Shown piece after piece: positions 7,201-7,472 of a stretch of DNA of 7,472 nucleotides (its first letter is position 1; every line of letters begins with the position of its first letter). The notes below the pieces were generated by a model. It did not search any database and was not told the origin of the DNA. It worked only from the letters and a program-made list of their open reading frames with translations. Source of the DNA: Bacteroidota bacterium. GTDB lineage: Bacteria > Bacteroidota > Bacteroidia > Chitinophagales > LD1. Made by a program: the position numbers and the translations under genes. Location: positions 1-7,472 of the forward strand of contig JAFDYM010000467.1 in NCBI GenBank assembly GCA_018267435.1. Reading direction: 5' to 3'.

Positions 7201-7472
7201 CTGTTACACCCAATAGCACTGCTATTACATTGCAACCACAGAACGTAGATGTTTGCGTGGGTCAATCGGCAGTGTTTACTATAGCGGCAAGCGGTAACGT
7301 TACCGGCTACCAATGGCAGCGTAACGGTACTAACATTACTAATGCTACAAGCACAACGTATACTACGGTTGCTACATTGGCAGATTCGGGCGCGGTAATA
7401 ACCTGTATAGTAAGCGGCGGCAACTGCGGTGCTATAACTTCTACATCGGCAGTGCTTAAGGTAAATGCTGCC
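4233..7472 (+). CDS. large secreted surface protein: beta-propeller, Ig-like and LamG modules (3' end outside window)
   Basis: An uninterrupted frame of 1080 codons runs off the window. GTG at 4233 is the only usual start codon after the in-frame stop at 4197-4199. It begins a signal peptide MRKIVVLFTALCCVLLATA with likely cleavage before Gln20, so the protein is exported. Residues 24-547 hold seven SBBP-like repeats of the form DxxGNxYVTG...(D)MFIAKY, predicted to form a seven-bladed propeller. A PKD/Ig-like domain follows (550-620), then Ig-like 1 (622-705, with Cys634, Cys684 and the ADTGSYTC motif), a LamG/concanavalin-like domain (713-907), Ig-like 2 (912-992) and Ig-like 3 (997 to about 1078). 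The protein is rich in Ser, Thr, Asn and Gly with few Lys. This architecture is typical of adhesins or glycan-binding cargo of the type IX system, but the C-terminal sorting domain that would prove it lies beyond the window. It is divergent from the kinase and shares with it the operator at 4140-4176. Function is inferred as adhesion; no enzyme motif is seen. Confidence 0.9.
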   Translation, partial: MRKIVVLFTALCCVLLATAQTAALKWVAASSAGVSNPLGLPNSSFRNLIVPVSSATDAAGNTYVTGNVVGTVSMQTTTPPATLGAVSSIGGSYSQSNVSPYTVSTNAFVAKYDASGVLSWSHVFVTTTSPQAYVNASDIKIDASGNVIVAFNFGGSFDINPEAGSSVLTSGSVNNLNGFSYLNSMAVLKLSSAGAYVGHFARIGAGNVNASRTYTAGRLGTDSQGNIIVSGRTEEGGENPGSVGDGNLDPANSIQGSIGITTNFIAKYNSNFGFIDYNNLYGDGSLLLYNITVDAAGDIYAVGNVRQVGSVAGAYFNGNGSNSFPAVLTGTADPDMFIAKYSGADMNIVYANVFGNNGGGDDAALSVKVEQGVVYMTGYYRGTIDFDPSNAVASRTAGGDADMFIAKYNAANGNYVSAISIGGPLTDVSYNLAVSTAQNKVYITGQYLDSIDCNPSAGVNKIYSLGRYDGFIAAYDLGLNYENAYSVGSTYAQNFSERGYSLTTSDSTVKLLGDVRGTTDYDFTSANVSVNPGAALYGLYLAKYRFYTPCNIGPISFTGNTVLCSGTTAITATAATATSYTWSNSLGNNATANISAIGTYTVTASAFTGCSVTASLSITNNSTISQQPVSLSVCAGSAAMFSVAVSGTGNTYVWKKGNTAIPNSNNDTLLIPNVQSADTGSYTCQITSGCNGAVLTSNVATLTFVSTPVVSGTGLVLHLPFYGNFANVSPVPLTVNSVNSPALTNDATNTPFNAALYNGLSHNTVTHNAALTFSTSFTASFWVYLNNLSDIRFIDKSNGNTQSYFIDLAAGKVRFCIAGGTMVSTTTLQTSQWYHIACVYNGSDIAIYINGVLNGSVPNTATPVPNTNNLYIGAAMNFFGNTSLNGRMDEIRLYNRPLSAQEVAILGNVPVIVSNPQPVSTCAGQTSQLSITADSKATRFEWFKDNVLIPNSNNDTLIIPNTSTANAGNYHCVAYNSSCNGIESAKAALTVTPNSTAITLQPQNVDVCVGQSAVFTIAASGNVTGYQWQRNGTNITNATSTTYTTVATLADSGAVITCIVSGGNCGAITSTSAVLKVNAA
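4401..5873 (+). repeat. seven SBBP-like beta-propeller repeats
   Basis: Seven degenerate repeats of about 55-85 residues begin near nucleotides 4401, 4656, 4896, 5112, 5334, 5538 and 5745. Each starts with a DAAGNTYVTG-like strand and, apart from blade 2 (MAVLKLSSAG), ends with an [FL][VI]A[KA]Y-like strand, for example NAFVAKYDASG, DMFIAKYSGAD, DMFIAKYNAANG, DGFIAAYDLG and GLYLAKY. Four also carry an acidic turn such as FDINP, LDPAN, FDPSN or IDCNP. The seventh repeat stops right after its AKY strand, and the matching final strand appears to be ALKWVAASSAG at the mature N-terminus (residues 23-33), which would close the ring. The blade count is my reading of the motif, not a computed fold. 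Confidence 0.75.
6213..7115 (+). repeat. near-identical peptide repeated in two Ig-like domains that flank LamG
   Basis: IPNSNNDTLLIPN (nucleotides 6213-6251, residues 661-673) in Ig-like 1 and IPNSNNDTLIIPN (7077-7115, residues 949-961) in Ig-like 2 differ at one residue. The two domains also share the WKKG/WFKD strand before it and the A(D/N)TG/AGxYxC turn after it. Ig-like 3 has the same plan but is more diverged (IPNSNN becomes ITNATS). Many synonymous changes separate the copies, so the duplication is not very recent or selection keeps the peptide. Confidence 0.8.
6369..6953 (+). other. LamG / concanavalin A-like domain inside the surface protein
   Basis: Residues 713-907 show the usual order of the LamG_3 jelly-roll: GLVLHLPFYGNFANVS at the start, TASFWVYL in the middle, then QWYHIACVYNGSDIAIYING, YIGA and finally GRMDEIRLYNRPLSAQEVAIL. 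Such domains bind sugars or proteins, often with calcium, at the cell surface. No catalytic residues are expected. It sits between two similar Ig-like domains. Confidence 0.85.

Noticed and set aside
1..7472. CRISPR array, tRNA or rRNA gene, insertion sequence or phage attachment site
   Set aside because: No regularly spaced repeats, no cloverleaf or rRNA-like segments, no transposase or integrase and no terminal inverted repeats were seen.

Overview
The window looks like the chromosome of a Bacteroidota member, probably near Chitinophagaceae/Sphingobacteriia. The signs are no Shine-Dalgarno sequences in front of genes, promoter boxes resembling the Bacteroidota TTG / TAnnTTTG pattern, a cytosolic TPR-type LytS histidine kinase with a LytTR response regulator, and a very large secreted protein of beta-propeller, Ig-like and LamG modules of the kind this phylum exports through the type IX system. 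This assignment rests on gene content and style, not on a marker gene.

Layout: (1) 1-144 is an intergenic leader with a possible promoter. (2) 145-855 (+) is a YebC/TACO1-family protein, followed by a strong intrinsic terminator at 876-902. (3) 908-1387 (-) is a Vsr-like endonuclease, convergent with yebC and with no cytosine methyltransferase next to it. (4) 1479-2234 (+) is a LytTR response regulator. (5) 2231-4072 (-) is its likely partner, a 613-residue TPR histidine kinase with no membrane segment; the two genes meet tail to tail and their stop codons overlap. (6) 4073-4232 is a 160-base divergent intergenic region holding two copies of a 16-base direct repeat with a 21-base period. (7) 4233 to the window end (+) is an open frame of 1080 codons for a secreted surface protein, cut by the window edge.

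The part most worth attention is 1479-7472. The direct repeats at 4140-4176 fit the known LytTR binding geometry (an ACCGTTnAn core repeated after a 12-base spacer). They lie about equally far from a candidate promoter of the kinase and one of the surface protein. The simplest reading is a local circuit: a cytosolic sensor kinase phosphorylates the LytTR regulator, which binds this shared operator and controls the surface protein and perhaps the kinase itself. Both divergent genes appear to start with non-ATG codons (TTG and GTG). The surface protein is predicted to carry a seven-bladed propeller closed by its own N-terminus, then a PKD/Ig-like domain, an Ig-like domain, a LamG-like domain and two more Ig-like domains, which suggests adhesion or glycan binding.
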